A DNA stretch of 64,000 nucleotides from Bradyrhizobium embrapense (GTDB lineage Bacteria; Pseudomonadota; Alphaproteobacteria; Rhizobiales; Xanthobacteraceae): positions 1 to 64,000 of the forward strand of contig NZ_LFIP02000010.1 in assembly GCF_001189235.2 (NCBI RefSeq), in the 5' to 3' direction. Below the pieces are notes generated by a model. That model was given only the letters and a program-made list of their open reading frames with translations. It did no database searches and had not been told where the DNA came from. Below are positions 1-8,060 of this stretch, piece by piece. How positions within the stretch are numbered: the first letter of the stretch is position 1; the number at the start of each line of letters is the position of its first letter. The position numbers were made by a program, and so were the translations under genes.

Positions 1-34
1 AGCAAATGCTGGTTCCGAGCAAATGCTGGTTCCG
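1..34. repeat. Perfect 17-bp tandem duplication
   Basis: The 17-mer AGCAAATGCTGGTTCCG occurs at 1-17 and again, base for base, at 18-34. It lies within the transposase coding region and alters the reading frame by two bases. It may extend further left than the window allows one to see. Confidence 0.9.
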
Positions 35-322
35 ACACTTAAGCCTGGCGACATTGTCATCATCGACAACCTCGGCAGTCACAAAGGCAAGACCGTCCGT
101 CGCGCCATCCGCGCCGCCGGCGCAAAGTTGTTCTTCTTGCCGCCCTACAGCCCGGATCTCAATCCGATCGAGCAGGTCTTCGCCAAGCTCAAGACCTTGC
201 TCCGAAAAGCTGCCGAGCGAACCGTCGAAGCAACCTGGATGCGCATCGGCGCTCTACTCAACTGCTTCACGCCCCAGGAATGCGCCAACTACATCGCAAA
301 CGCCGGATACGCTTCAACATGA
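2..322 (+). pseudogene. IS630-family transposase, C-terminal fragment, probably frameshifted
   Basis: About 100 residues of the catalytic C-terminal half of a DDE transposase, which would cut and rejoin the insertion-sequence ends. Motifs seen: IIDNLGSHKG (second catalytic Asp) and PPYSPDLNPIEQVFAKLK (third acidic residue, the DDE Glu), followed by the usual ECANY and GYAST ending. The N-terminal part lies outside the window. A 17-bp tandem duplication at 1-34 falls inside the coding sequence. Because 17 is not a multiple of three it shifts the frame, and the residues it places before EQMLVP (GS) do not look like the usual family sequence. The copy is therefore probably inactive, but this depends on sequence to the left. 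Confidence 0.75.
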
Positions 323-334
323 ACCAATCATGCT

Positions 335-1492
335 CTAGGCGGCGAGATCCGCCACGACGGCATCGAGCACCGGGAATCCCGACTTGGTCACGCGCAGCCG
401 TCCATCGGCATCGACGGCGATCGCGCCTTCCTCGCGCAGCATCGCGATCCGGTGCGGATCGAGCTGACGGCCCGAGAGCTTCGCATAGCGCCTGGGATCG
501 ATGCCTTCGGCGAGCCGCAGCCCCATCAAGAGAAATTCGTCGGCGCGCTCTTCGCTGTTGAGGCTGTCATCGGTGACGACGCCGTGGCCACGCTCCTCGA
601 CGTTCAGCAGCCAGGCCTCGGGGCGCCGTTCGGTCGCGGTCGCGTGCCTGACGCCGTCGATATCGAGCCTTCCATGCGCGCCGGGACCGATGCCGGCATA
701 TTCCTCGCCGCGCCAGTAGACGAGGTTGTGCTTGCACTCGGCGCCCGCGCGGGCGTGGTTGGAGATCTCGTAGGCCGGCAATCCTTCGCGTGCGCAGACC
801 TCCTGGGTCACGTCGTAGAGCGCGCGCGCGGTCGCTTCATCCGGGGTCTGCAATTTGCCGGCGGCATGCAGCCCGAAGAACGGTGTGCCTTCCTCGATCG
901 TGAGCTGATAGAGCGACAGATGCTCGGCCGCTTCCGAGATCGCCTGCTTCAGTTCGTCGGCCCACATCCGCGGCGTCTGGTCGGGCCGCGCATAGATCAG
1001 ATCGAACGAGTAGCGGTCGAATGCGCTTCGGGCGATCGCGACCGCGTCCAGCGCCTCGCGCGCGGTGTGCAAGCGGCCTAGTGCCTTCAGCGACGCATCG
1101 TCCAGTGCCTGCACGCCCAGCGAGACGCGGTTGACGCCGGCTGTGCGATAGCCGCGAAACCGCGTCGCCTCGACACTGGTCGGATTGGCTTCGAGCGTCA
1201 CCTCGACATCGTGCGCGACCTGCCAGTGCTTGCCGATCGCATCGAGCACGGCGCCGACGGTCTGCGGCTGCATCAGCGAGGGCGTGCCGCCGCCGAGGAA
1301 GATCGAGGACACTTCGCGCCCCGGCACCCGCGCCGCCGTGGTTTCGATCTCGCGGGCGAAGGCGCGCACGAAGCGCGCCTCGTCGACCGGCGCATGCCGC
1401 ACGTGGCTGTTGAAATCGCAATACGGACATTTCGACAGGCAGAACGGCCAGTGCACGTAGACGCCGAAAGCTTCTCGTTCAGCGTGGCTCAA
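335..1492 (-). CDS. hemW: Radical SAM heme chaperone HemW
   Basis: HemW binds heme and delivers it to target proteins in the cytoplasm; it was long annotated as oxygen-independent coproporphyrinogen III oxidase. The protein is 385 residues, as expected. The radical SAM motif CLSKCPYC (C18, C22, C25) is followed by IFLGGGTPSL and SLGVQALDD, typical of the HemN/HemW family; the C-terminal HemN domain is present. The start is a TTG at 1492 that overlaps the end of rdgB by 14 bases, suggesting translational coupling; no closer ATG gives the right N-terminus. The TAG stop contains the TA at which an IS630 element appears to have inserted. Confidence 0.92.
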   Translation of the reverse strand: MSHAEREAFGVYVHWPFCLSKCPYCDFNSHVRHAPVDEARFVRAFAREIETTAARVPGREVSSIFLGGGTPSLMQPQTVGAVLDAIGKHWQVAHDVEVTLEANPTSVEATRFRGYRTAGVNRVSLGVQALDDASLKALGRLHTAREALDAVAIARSAFDRYSFDLIYARPDQTPRMWADELKQAISEAAEHLSLYQLTIEEGTPFFGLHAAGKLQTPDEATARALYDVTQEVCAREGLPAYEISNHARAGAECKHNLVYWRGEEYAGIGPGAHGRLDIDGVRHATATERRPEAWLLNVEERGHGVVTDDSLNSEERADEFLLMGLRLAEGIDPRRYAKLSGRQLDPHRIAMLREEGAIAVDADGRLRVTKSGFPVLDAVVADLAA

Positions 1493-2114
1493 GGCAGATC
1501 TCCGCGAGCTTCACGAAGGCGCGCGCGCGATGCGACAGGCCGAGTCCGAGCGGCGGCAGGCCGTGCTTCTCGATGCTGCTCATCTCGCCGAAGGTCCGCG
1601 TGTATCCGTCGGGCAGGAACGCCGGATCATAGCCGAATCCGGCGGTGCCGCGCGGCGGCCAGACCAGGGTTCCGTCGACCCGGGCCTCGACCTCTTCGAG
1701 GTGATCGTCGGGCCAGGCCACGCACAGCGCTGAGACGAAGTGCGCCTTGCGTTGCTCCGGCGTCGTGGCGCCGCGTTCTTGCAGCAGGCGCTCGATCCGC
1801 GTCATCGCCGCCATGAAATCCTTGCCGTCGCCCGCCCAGCGCGCCGAGTAGATCCCGGGTGCGCCGTCGAGCGCGTCGACCACGAGGCCGGAATCGTCGG
1901 CGAAGGCCGGCAGTCCCGTCGCCTTTGCCGCGGCGATGGCCTTGATCGCGGCATTGGCGCGAAAGGTGTCGCCGGTCTCCTCGGGCTCGGCGAGGCCGAG
2001 ATCGCCGGCCGACACCGCCTCGACGCCATGCGGCGCCAGCAGTTCCCGCATCTCGGCAAGCTTGCCGGGATTATGGGTGGCGATCACGAGCCTTCCGGTG
2101 ATTCGGCGATGCAT
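1479..2114 (-). CDS. rdgB: XTP/dITP pyrophosphatase (RdgB/HAM1 family)
   Basis: Hydrolyses non-canonical purine nucleotides (ITP, dITP, XTP) to monophosphates, keeping them out of DNA and RNA. The 211-residue protein begins with the substrate-binding motif ATHNPGKLAEM and carries FADDSGL, the catalytic acidic motif, then GTAGFGYDPAF and the SHRARA signature near the C-terminus. A much longer upstream reading frame exists but it runs through rph in another frame and is not real; the ATG at 2114 matches the family N-terminus. It lies 11 bases downstream of rph and overlaps hemW, so rph-rdgB-hemW looks like one operon. Confidence 0.93.
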   Translation of the reverse strand: MHRRITGRLVIATHNPGKLAEMRELLAPHGVEAVSAGDLGLAEPEETGDTFRANAAIKAIAAAKATGLPAFADDSGLVVDALDGAPGIYSARWAGDGKDFMAAMTRIERLLQERGATTPEQRKAHFVSALCVAWPDDHLEEVEARVDGTLVWPPRGTAGFGYDPAFLPDGYTRTFGEMSSIEKHGLPPLGLGLSHRARAFVKLAEICLEPR

Positions 2115-2125
2115 GGCCAATCTGA

Positions 2126-2839
2126 CTACGCCACCGCGATCTTTTGCAAGTCGACCAGACGCGCGACACCTTTGCGCGCCAAGGCCATCAGCGCCAGGAA
2201 TTCGTCCTGCGAGAAGGGCGTCTTCTCGGCGGTGCCCTGCACCTCGATGATGCGGCCGTCGCCGGTCATGACGAAATTGGCGTCGGTGTCGGCCTCGGAG
2301 TCCTCGGCATAGTCGAGATCGAGCACCGGCGTGCCCTGGTAGATGCCGCAGGAGATCGCCGCCACGTTGTCGCGCAACACGTTGGTCTTCAGCATGTTGC
2401 GGGTCTTCATCCAGTTGATGCAGTCGGCCAGCGCCACCCAGGCACCGGTGATCGAGGCGGTGCGGGTGCCGCCATCGGCCTGGATGACGTCGCAATCGAC
2501 CGTGATCTGGCGCTCGCCGAGCGCCTCGAGGTCGACGGCGGCGCGCAGCGAGCGGCCGATCAGCCGCTGGATCTCGACCGTGCGGCCGCCCTGCTTGCCG
2601 GCGGAGGCCTCGCGGCGGGTGCGTTCCAGGGTGGCGCGCGGCAGCATGCCGTATTCGGCGGTGACCCAGCCGCGGCCCTGGCCCTTCAGCCATGGCGGCA
2701 GCCGCTCTTCCAGCGTGGCGGTCACCAGTACGTGGGTGTCGCCGAACTTCACCATGCAGGAACCCTCGGCATATTTGACGACGCCGCGTTCCAGCGACAC
2801 GGGACGCAGTTCATCGGGCGCACGGCGGCTTGGCCGCAT
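2126..2839 (-). CDS. rph: Ribonuclease PH
   Basis: Phosphate-dependent 3'-5' exoribonuclease that trims tRNA precursors. The 237-residue protein has the family N-terminus (MRPSRRAPDELR), the motif RGWVTAEYGMLP, and RTASITGAWVAL in the phosphate/active-site region. An in-frame extension upstream is rejected because the ATG at 2839 has a strong Shine-Dalgarno (GGAGGA, about 6 bases upstream). It is first in the minus-strand run rph-rdgB-hemW and divergent from hrcA, the classic alphaproteobacterial arrangement. Confidence 0.95.
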   Translation of the reverse strand: MRPSRRAPDELRPVSLERGVVKYAEGSCMVKFGDTHVLVTATLEERLPPWLKGQGRGWVTAEYGMLPRATLERTRREASAGKQGGRTVEIQRLIGRSLRAAVDLEALGERQITVDCDVIQADGGTRTASITGAWVALADCINWMKTRNMLKTNVLRDNVAAISCGIYQGTPVLDLDYAEDSEADTDANFVMTGDGRIIEVQGTAEKTPFSQDEFLALMALARKGVARLVDLQKIAVA

Positions 2840-2920
2840 GGAAATCCTCCAGAATTCCGAGAGATTAAGGCTGGGCGTGCTTGTAGGAGGGGGAAGCGGC
2901 AGCGGCAAGGGTCTTGCCAA

Positions 2921-2983
2921 GGGTTTTGGCGGGGTTTTGGCGGGGGTTTTCGGCCCCCGGTATGGCCCGGTACCTGGGGGCCG
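2921..2983. repeat. G-rich 11-bp tandem repeats followed by a strong hairpin
   Basis: In the rph/hrcA divergent region the 11-mer GGGTTTTGGCG occurs twice exactly (2921-2931, 2932-2942) and once degenerately (2943-2953). Directly after it is a hairpin with arms 2951-2962 and 2971-2983 (one bulged T, 8-base loop). The plus strand has at least three G-runs of three or more, so a quadruplex is conceivable. The segment lies between the two divergent start codons and may affect either promoter; no function is known. Confidence 0.7.
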
Positions 2984-3047
2984 ATTGCATGCTTGTCACC
3001 GGCCTTCCGGATCGACAAATTAGGCAGCAATTGTGAGGGACTGGAGT

Positions 3048-4136
3048 GTGACTCACCACGATCCGATAGGCCTGATCGCGCCGCATGCCGGGCTCGCCCA
3101 GCTCAACGAGCGTTCGCGCGACATTTTTCGTCAAATCGTCGAAAGCTACCTTGCGACCGGCGAGCCGGTCGGCTCGCGCAACATCTCGCGCCTGATCGCA
3201 TTACCGCTGTCGCCGGCCTCGGTCCGCAATGTGATGTCGGATCTCGAGCAGCTCGGCCTGATCTATGCGCCGCACACCTCGGCCGGCCGGCTGCCGACCG
3301 AGCTTGGCCTGCGTTTCTTCGTCGACGCCCTGATGCAGGTCGGCGACCTCACCGAGGCCGAGCGGCAATCGATCCAGACCCAGCTCGCCGCCGTCGGACG
3401 TGCGCAATCGGTCGAGGCGGCGCTCGGCGAGGCGTTGACCCAACTGTCGGGGCTGACCCGCGCGGCTGCCGTGGTGCTGACGCAGAAGTCGAATGCGCGG
3501 CTGAAGCACATCGAATTCGTGCGGCTGGAGCCGGAGAAGGCGCTGGTCGTGCTGGTCGGCGAGGACGGCCAGGTCGAGAACCGGGTGCTGGCGCTGCCGC
3601 CCGGTGTTCCGTCGTCGGCCCTGACGGAGGCAACCAATTTCCTCAACGCGCGAATCCGCGGCCGGACGCTGGCCGAAGCGCGGCTCGAGCTCGAGACGGC
3701 ATTGGCGCAAAACCGCGCCGAGCTCGATCAGCTCACCCAGAAGGTCGTCGCGGCCGGCATCGCGAGCTGGTCCGGCGGCGAGAGCGAGGACCGCCAGCTG
3801 ATCGTGCGCGGGCACGCCAACCTGCTCGAGGATCTGCATGCGCTCGACGATCTCGAACGCATCAAGTCGCTGTTCGACGATCTCGAGACCAAGCGCGGCG
3901 TGATCGATCTGCTCGGCCGAGCCGAGCGCGGCGAGGGCGTGCGGATCTTCATCGGTTCGGAGAACAAGCTGTTCTCGCTGTCGGGTTCCTCCACCATCAT
4001 CGCGCCCTATGGCGACGCCCAGGGCCGGATCGTCGGCGTCCTCGGCGTGATCGGACCGACGCGATTGAACTATGCGCGGGTGATCCCGACCGTCGATTAT
4101 GCCGCGCGCATCGTCAGCAAGATGCTGGGCGGCTGA
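3048..4136 (+). CDS. hrcA: Heat-inducible transcription repressor HrcA
   Basis: HrcA represses groESL-type operons by binding CIRCE operators; GroEL keeps it active. The protein is 362 residues, the usual length. The N-terminal winged-helix segment contains SRDIFRQIVESYLATGEP and SPASVRNVMSDLEQLGL, and the C-terminal dimerisation/GAF-like domain has IFIGSEN and SSTIIAPYGD. I chose the GTG at 3048 (giving MTHHDPI) over the GTG at 3033 because AGGGA sits 7 bases upstream. No CIRCE element is visible in this window, so its own targets probably lie elsewhere. grpE follows after 164 bases. Confidence 0.95.
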   Translation: MTHHDPIGLIAPHAGLAQLNERSRDIFRQIVESYLATGEPVGSRNISRLIALPLSPASVRNVMSDLEQLGLIYAPHTSAGRLPTELGLRFFVDALMQVGDLTEAERQSIQTQLAAVGRAQSVEAALGEALTQLSGLTRAAAVVLTQKSNARLKHIEFVRLEPEKALVVLVGEDGQVENRVLALPPGVPSSALTEATNFLNARIRGRTLAEARLELETALAQNRAELDQLTQKVVAAGIASWSGGESEDRQLIVRGHANLLEDLHALDDLERIKSLFDDLETKRGVIDLLGRAERGEGVRIFIGSENKLFSLSGSSTIIAPYGDAQGRIVGVLGVIGPTRLNYARVIPTVDYAARIVSKMLGG

Positions 4137-4300
4137 CCGGAGTGCATTTCGCTTTCATTTGACGGGTTTTCGTCACCCAAGTCGGAGGTTCCTGTTCCCG
4201 AAGGCGGCATGTTGCGCTTGATTTTCGCCGCCCAAAGCACGATATCCCGGCAAGCAATCCCCAAGATTTGAACCGACGCGAGTTTTCGAGAAGGCAAGCC

Positions 4301-4906
4301 ATGACCGATCCGAACCGGGCCAATGACAACACCGAGAATTCGGCGCCGACGGGTGAGCCCGTGGTCTCGAAGCCCTACATCATGCCTGACGATCCCGAAG
4401 TGGGATCGGCTGAGGCGCTGGCCAAGGAACTCGCCGAGGCGAAGGACCGGACGCTGCGCACACTGGCCGAGATGGAGAATCTCCGTCAGCGCACCCGCCG
4501 CGAGGTCGCCGACGCCAAGATCTACGGCATCACCGGCTTCGCTCGCGACGTGCTCGATATCGCCGACAATCTGCAGCGCGCGCTCGACGCCGTGCCGGCC
4601 GAGACCAAGGAAGCGGCGGATCCCGGCCTGAAGGCGCTGATCGAAGGCGTCGAGCTGACCGAGCGGTCGCTGCTCAACGCGCTGGAGAAGAACGGCGTCA
4701 AGAAGTTCGATCCGATCGGAGAGAAGTTCGATCCGAACTTCCAGCAGGCGATGTTCGAGGTGCCGGACACCTCGGTGCCGTCGGGCACCGTGGTGCAGGT
4801 CGTGCAGGCGGGCTACATGATCGGCGAGCGCATCCTGCGTCCGGCGCTGGTCGGCGTCTCCAAGGGCGGCGCCAAGGCGGCTCCGAGCGCCGACATCACG
4901 GTCTGA
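4301..4906 (+). CDS. grpE: Nucleotide exchange factor GrpE
   Basis: GrpE releases ADP from DnaK and so resets the chaperone cycle. The 201-residue protein has the long N-terminal coiled coil (EALAKELAEAKDRTLRTLAE) and the C-terminal beta domain with FDPNFQQAMFEVPD and VVQAGYMIGERILRPALVGV, the family signature. The ATG at 4301 has AGAAGG 8-10 bases upstream. It follows hrcA on the same strand; the gap has a weak candidate RpoH -35 (CTTG at 4217-4220) without a convincing -10. Its partners DnaK and DnaJ are 4 kb downstream. Confidence 0.96.
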   Translation: MTDPNRANDNTENSAPTGEPVVSKPYIMPDDPEVGSAEALAKELAEAKDRTLRTLAEMENLRQRTRREVADAKIYGITGFARDVLDIADNLQRALDAVPAETKEAADPGLKALIEGVELTERSLLNALEKNGVKKFDPIGEKFDPNFQQAMFEVPDTSVPSGTVVQVVQAGYMIGERILRPALVGVSKGGAKAAPSADITV

Positions 4907-4951
4907 TCCAACCGACTTTGACTGCGAGAGTGTGAGCGCGCTGTCGTGGCT

Positions 4952-5377
4952 TCACGGCAGCGGCTTCTCATGCGCCTTCGGCCAATAGGTGCCGAAACTC
5001 CAGAGATTTCCTTCCGGGTCACGGCAGGCGAAATCACGGCTGCCATAATCCGTGTCACGTAGTTCCATTTCGATTTTGGCTCTCGCCGCCCGAGCCTTCG
5101 CATACAGGGCGTCGGGATCGTCGACGGCGATGTAGATTGAATCGGTGCGGCGGCCGGCGACATCGCCGACTATTTTGCCATAGGCATCGTCGCGGCTCTG
5201 GCCGAGCATCAGCATCGAGGAACCGTAGGCGAGCTCGGCGTGGTGGATCACGCCGCCGTCGCGATAGACCACGTGTTCGGTGAATCCGATCACGGCCTTG
5301 AGCCAGCCGATCATCGCCTCGGCGTCCTTGCAGCGCAGGGTCGGATAGATGCGTGGCGGTTCGATGTCGTGCGTCAT
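4952..5377 (-). CDS. VOC (glyoxalase/bleomycin resistance-like) family protein
   Basis: A 141-residue single-domain vicinal oxygen chelate protein. The two beta-alpha-beta-beta-beta modules are recognisable from RIYPTLRCKDAEAMIGWLKA (first) and DSIYIAVDDPDALYAKARAA (second); the ending RDFACRDPEGNLWSFGTYWP is typical of the glyoxalase-like branch often co-encoded with AraC regulators. The substrate cannot be predicted. The start at 5377 has GAGGTGA upstream. It lies 68 bases downstream of an AraC-type regulator on the same strand and may be controlled by it or co-transcribed with it. Confidence 0.8.
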   Translation of the reverse strand: MTHDIEPPRIYPTLRCKDAEAMIGWLKAVIGFTEHVVYRDGGVIHHAELAYGSSMLMLGQSRDDAYGKIVGDVAGRRTDSIYIAVDDPDALYAKARAARAKIEMELRDTDYGSRDFACRDPEGNLWSFGTYWPKAHEKPLP

Positions 5378-5445
5378 GGCGGCTCACCTCGTTGGCTGAT
5401 GACGCCACTCTGCACGAGGCAATGCGGCTTCGGCTTGAAGGTTTG

Positions 5446-6300
5446 TTACCAGTCGGGCTGCAGCTCGCCGGAATGGGACAGCCGGCTGTCGGTCAACGTC
5501 AGGCGGCGTGCCCAGGCGGTCGGTGATTCCCCGGCAAACTCGACGAATTCACGCACAAGATGGGCTTGATCGGCATAGCCGCTCTCGGCAGCAATTGCGG
5601 CCCAGCCGTCGGCCGCGCCAGCCTGCGCAAGCCGGCAAGCCCGATGAAAGCGCATCATGCGCGCCACCGGCTTGGGCGCGAGGCCGAGCTCGGATCGAAA
5701 CCGGCCGGCGAGGTGTTTGCGGCTCCAACCGATCTCCGAAGCAACCGCCGTGATCCGGGCGGTGCCGCCCGATCGCGCCAACATGCGATAAGCGAACGCG
5801 ACTTCCTCGGACGGTCCGCGGCCAAGGCGGCGCAACACGAAATCCTCGAGCAGATCGAAGCGGTGCTGCCAGCACGGTTCGGCTCCGAGCTGATCGCGTA
5901 GCCGCCGCGCGTCGTGGCCCAGCACATCGCCAATATCGACCATGCGCCCGACGAGCTCAGTGATGGCACCTCCGAAGAAGTGATAGGCGCCGAGCGGCGT
6001 GAAATCCATTTGCACGGACTCGGCGCGGCCGTCGGACTCGATGTTGACGGGGCCGGCGTGCAGTCCCGCGGTGAAGCTGAGCTGAAGGTCGGACGGTCCG
6101 GGCTGCCGCGCCAGCGCGATCAGATAGGGCGAGCCGAAGCTGACGATGAAGGGCACAATGAGCGGCGCGGTCTGGCGGTGGAAGAACCGGCCCGCGGCCG
6201 TCTCGCGATAGCCCGTGATCCCGACAATCAGGCCCGCCATCCGCGGCGATGGCGGACGCCAGGCGAAATCGAATTCGGCGGGGGCCGCAGGCTCGGCCAT
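5446..6300 (-). CDS. AraC-family transcriptional regulator
   Basis: A 284-residue protein. The last 100 residues form the double helix-turn-helix of the AraC family: ITAVASEIGWSRKHLAGRFR is the first HTH and AIAAESGYADQAHLVREF the second. The N-terminal 170 residues are an uncharacterised sensor/dimerisation region with LGAYHFFGGAITELVGR, resembling DUF6597-type AraC proteins. Its neighbour, a VOC protein 68 bases downstream, is the likely target or co-transcribed partner. Ligand unknown. Confidence 0.85.
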   Translation of the reverse strand: MAEPAAPAEFDFAWRPPSPRMAGLIVGITGYRETAAGRFFHRQTAPLIVPFIVSFGSPYLIALARQPGPSDLQLSFTAGLHAGPVNIESDGRAESVQMDFTPLGAYHFFGGAITELVGRMVDIGDVLGHDARRLRDQLGAEPCWQHRFDLLEDFVLRRLGRGPSEEVAFAYRMLARSGGTARITAVASEIGWSRKHLAGRFRSELGLAPKPVARMMRFHRACRLAQAGAADGWAAIAAESGYADQAHLVREFVEFAGESPTAWARRLTLTDSRLSHSGELQPDW

Positions 6301-6321
6301 GCGGACCTCGCGCGCTGGCGC

Positions 6322-7032
6322 CTAAGCGATATCCGACGACTGGATCCGCTTGACGCCGGCCTTGTCCATGTCGGTCCAGGCCTTGGCCAGCGATCCCTGG
6401 GTGTCGATGCCGCGACAGGCGTCCTCCACGACATAGGTCTCGAAGCCGGCCTTGCGCGCGTCGAGAGCGGTCCAGGCCACGCAGAAATCGGTGGCGAGCC
6501 CGGCGACGAAAACCCGCTCGACATTGCGCGCCTTCAGATAGGCGGCAAGCCCGGTGGTGGTCTTGCCGTCGGCCTCGGTGAAGGCGGAGTAACTGTCGAC
6601 GTCCTTGTGAAAACCCTTGCGGATGATCAGCTCGGCCTGCGGGATCGCGAGTTCCTTGGACAGCGAGGCGCCATCAGTACCCTGCACGCAGTGGTCGGGC
6701 CACAGCACCTGCTTGCCGTAGGCGAGGTCGATGGTCTCGAACGGCTTCTTGCCTTCATGGACCGACGCGAACGACACGTGTCCGGGCGTGTGCCAGTCCT
6801 GCGTCATCACCACATTGGCAAAGCTCTTGGCGATCTTGTTGATGACCGGCACCACCTGCTCGCCGTCCTTCACCGCAAGGCTGCCGCCGGGCAGGAAGCA
6901 GTTCTGCACGTCGATCACAAGCAGCGCGGAGCCGTCGTCGGGCTTGATCGCAGCCGCCCAGAGACTCCTGGGAACCAGGGTCGCAAGCGCCAGCGTGCCG
7001 AGGCCTGCAACTATCTGTCGTCGATCCAACAT
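6322..7032 (-). CDS. pncA: Exported nicotinamidase/isochorismatase-family cysteine hydrolase (PncA-like)
   Basis: Predicted amidase that deamidates nicotinamide to nicotinate. The catalytic triad is visible: D41 in LLVIDVQNCF, K139 in IIRKGF and C184 in LATDFCVAW; the metal site is D79, H81 and H85 (QDWHTPGH). The 236-residue protein carries an N-terminal twin-arginine-like signal (MLDRRQIVAG, then a hydrophobic stretch ending near AAA), so it is probably periplasmic, unlike ordinary cytoplasmic PncA. The ATG at 7032 has GAGGAGGGG just upstream; longer in-frame starts lack this. It follows an unknown exported protein on the same strand. Confidence 0.83.
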   Translation of the reverse strand: MLDRRQIVAGLGTLALATLVPRSLWAAAIKPDDGSALLVIDVQNCFLPGGSLAVKDGEQVVPVINKIAKSFANVVMTQDWHTPGHVSFASVHEGKKPFETIDLAYGKQVLWPDHCVQGTDGASLSKELAIPQAELIIRKGFHKDVDSYSAFTEADGKTTTGLAAYLKARNVERVFVAGLATDFCVAWTALDARKAGFETYVVEDACRGIDTQGSLAKAWTDMDKAGVKRIQSSDIA

Positions 7033-7124
7033 CGCGCCCCTCCTCGCTTTGATACCGCTGGAGGAGGCTAGTTCCGTTCGTGGACCTGCGAAAGTCCGAT
7101 TTTTCGAAAGGCCTGGCGAACCGA

Positions 7125-8060
7125 TCAGCCGCGCGGCTGGATGCCGTCGCGGACCGCGCGGAAGCGCGGGAAGGCCGTCTCCCAATCGGTGCGCGGCGAG
7201 CTGCCGATGATCCGCACCGATGTCTGCGCGCCGAACCGCAGCCACTGCACGATGGTCACCGGGGTGTTGTCCTTGCCGCTGATGGCGTCGATCCGGGTCT
7301 CAAAGCCGGGCTGGCCGTCGATCCGGATCGGTTCGGACATGGTGATCCGTCCGTCGCGCACGCCGGGGATCGTGGTGGCGATCTGCTGGGCAAAGCGGCC
7401 GCGATCGTCGGGCGTGGCCGGCGCCGAGCCGATCACGCCGAGCAGCATGAAGGGTTTGGTCTCGAGGCCCTTGTCGTCGCCGTCGGCCATCAGCAGCGCT
7501 GCGCCCGGCGCCAGCATGCGGATGTTCTTGAAGCTGCCGAGCTCGGTGACCTTGAACGGCATCATGCCGAGCTGCTCGTCGACCGGCACCTCCTTGCGGA
7601 TTTCGGCCGAGGCGAACATCTGGCGGACGGCGTCGTCGGTGTAGATCTTGCTGGCGTTCTCCGGCACCTGGACCGCGACGTACCCGGAGAAGGTCGGGCC
7701 CGGCAGGATCATGGAGTAGCGGCGCACATTGCTGGCGCCGTCGCGGGCGCTCTCCACGGTGTAGTAGGCGAGGCCGGCCGACGTCTCGAGGCTCTCGGGC
7801 TTGATGTTTCCGGTGCCGGCGGGGTTGGCCTTGAAGGCGGTCACGACCTCGTTGTAGGCGTCCGCGGGCAGGTCGGCGATCAGGACCTTGACGCCCTGGT
7901 CCTCGGTCTCGAAGCCGATGAACAATTTGGCGCGGACGAGGCCGACCAGCGGTTTCATCCCGACATGCGCGCCCGGCGGAAACACCACGTCGGCGGCAAA
8001 GCCACGACAGGTGGCAGCAATCAGCAAGGCGACCGCAACGAGAGCTCGAAAAGGCGTCAT
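7125..8060 (-). CDS. Conserved exported protein of unknown function
   Basis: Product not recognised. The 311-residue protein has a clear Sec signal (MTPFRALVAVALLIAATCRG, cleavage likely after GFA), then a soluble region with FPPGAHVGMKPL near the mature N-terminus and AQQIATTIPGVRDGRITMSE and WETAFPRFRAVRDGI at the end, compatible with a periplasmic beta-rich domain. The ATG at 8060 is preferred because it places the signal peptide at the N-terminus, although no good ribosome-binding site precedes it. Such proteins occur widely in rhizobia as hypothetical proteins. It lies 92 bases upstream of the exported nicotinamidase-like gene on the same strand. Confidence 0.7.
   Translation of the reverse strand: MTPFRALVAVALLIAATCRGFAADVVFPPGAHVGMKPLVGLVRAKLFIGFETEDQGVKVLIADLPADAYNEVVTAFKANPAGTGNIKPESLETSAGLAYYTVESARDGASNVRRYSMILPGPTFSGYVAVQVPENASKIYTDDAVRQMFASAEIRKEVPVDEQLGMMPFKVTELGSFKNIRMLAPGAALLMADGDDKGLETKPFMLLGVIGSAPATPDDRGRFAQQIATTIPGVRDGRITMSEPIRIDGQPGFETRIDAISGKDNTPVTIVQWLRFGAQTSVRIIGSSPRTDWETAFPRFRAVRDGIQPRG

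Larger units (their letters stand above)
1..337 (+). mobile_element. IS630-family insertion sequence, right end only
   Basis: The window opens inside an insertion sequence. Visible parts are the 3' end of a DDE transposase gene (stop at 320-322) and about 15 bases of terminal sequence. IS630/Tc1 elements insert at TA and duplicate it; the TA at 336-337 lies inside the hemW stop codon (TAG read on the minus strand), so the element probably ends there. The left end lies outside the window and the terminal inverted repeat cannot be verified. Confidence 0.7.

Noticed and set aside
4137..4300. CIRCE operator upstream of grpE
   Set aside because: No TTAGCACTC-N9-GAGTGCTAA-like inverted repeat is present; the CTTG at 4217 has no matching -10 either.
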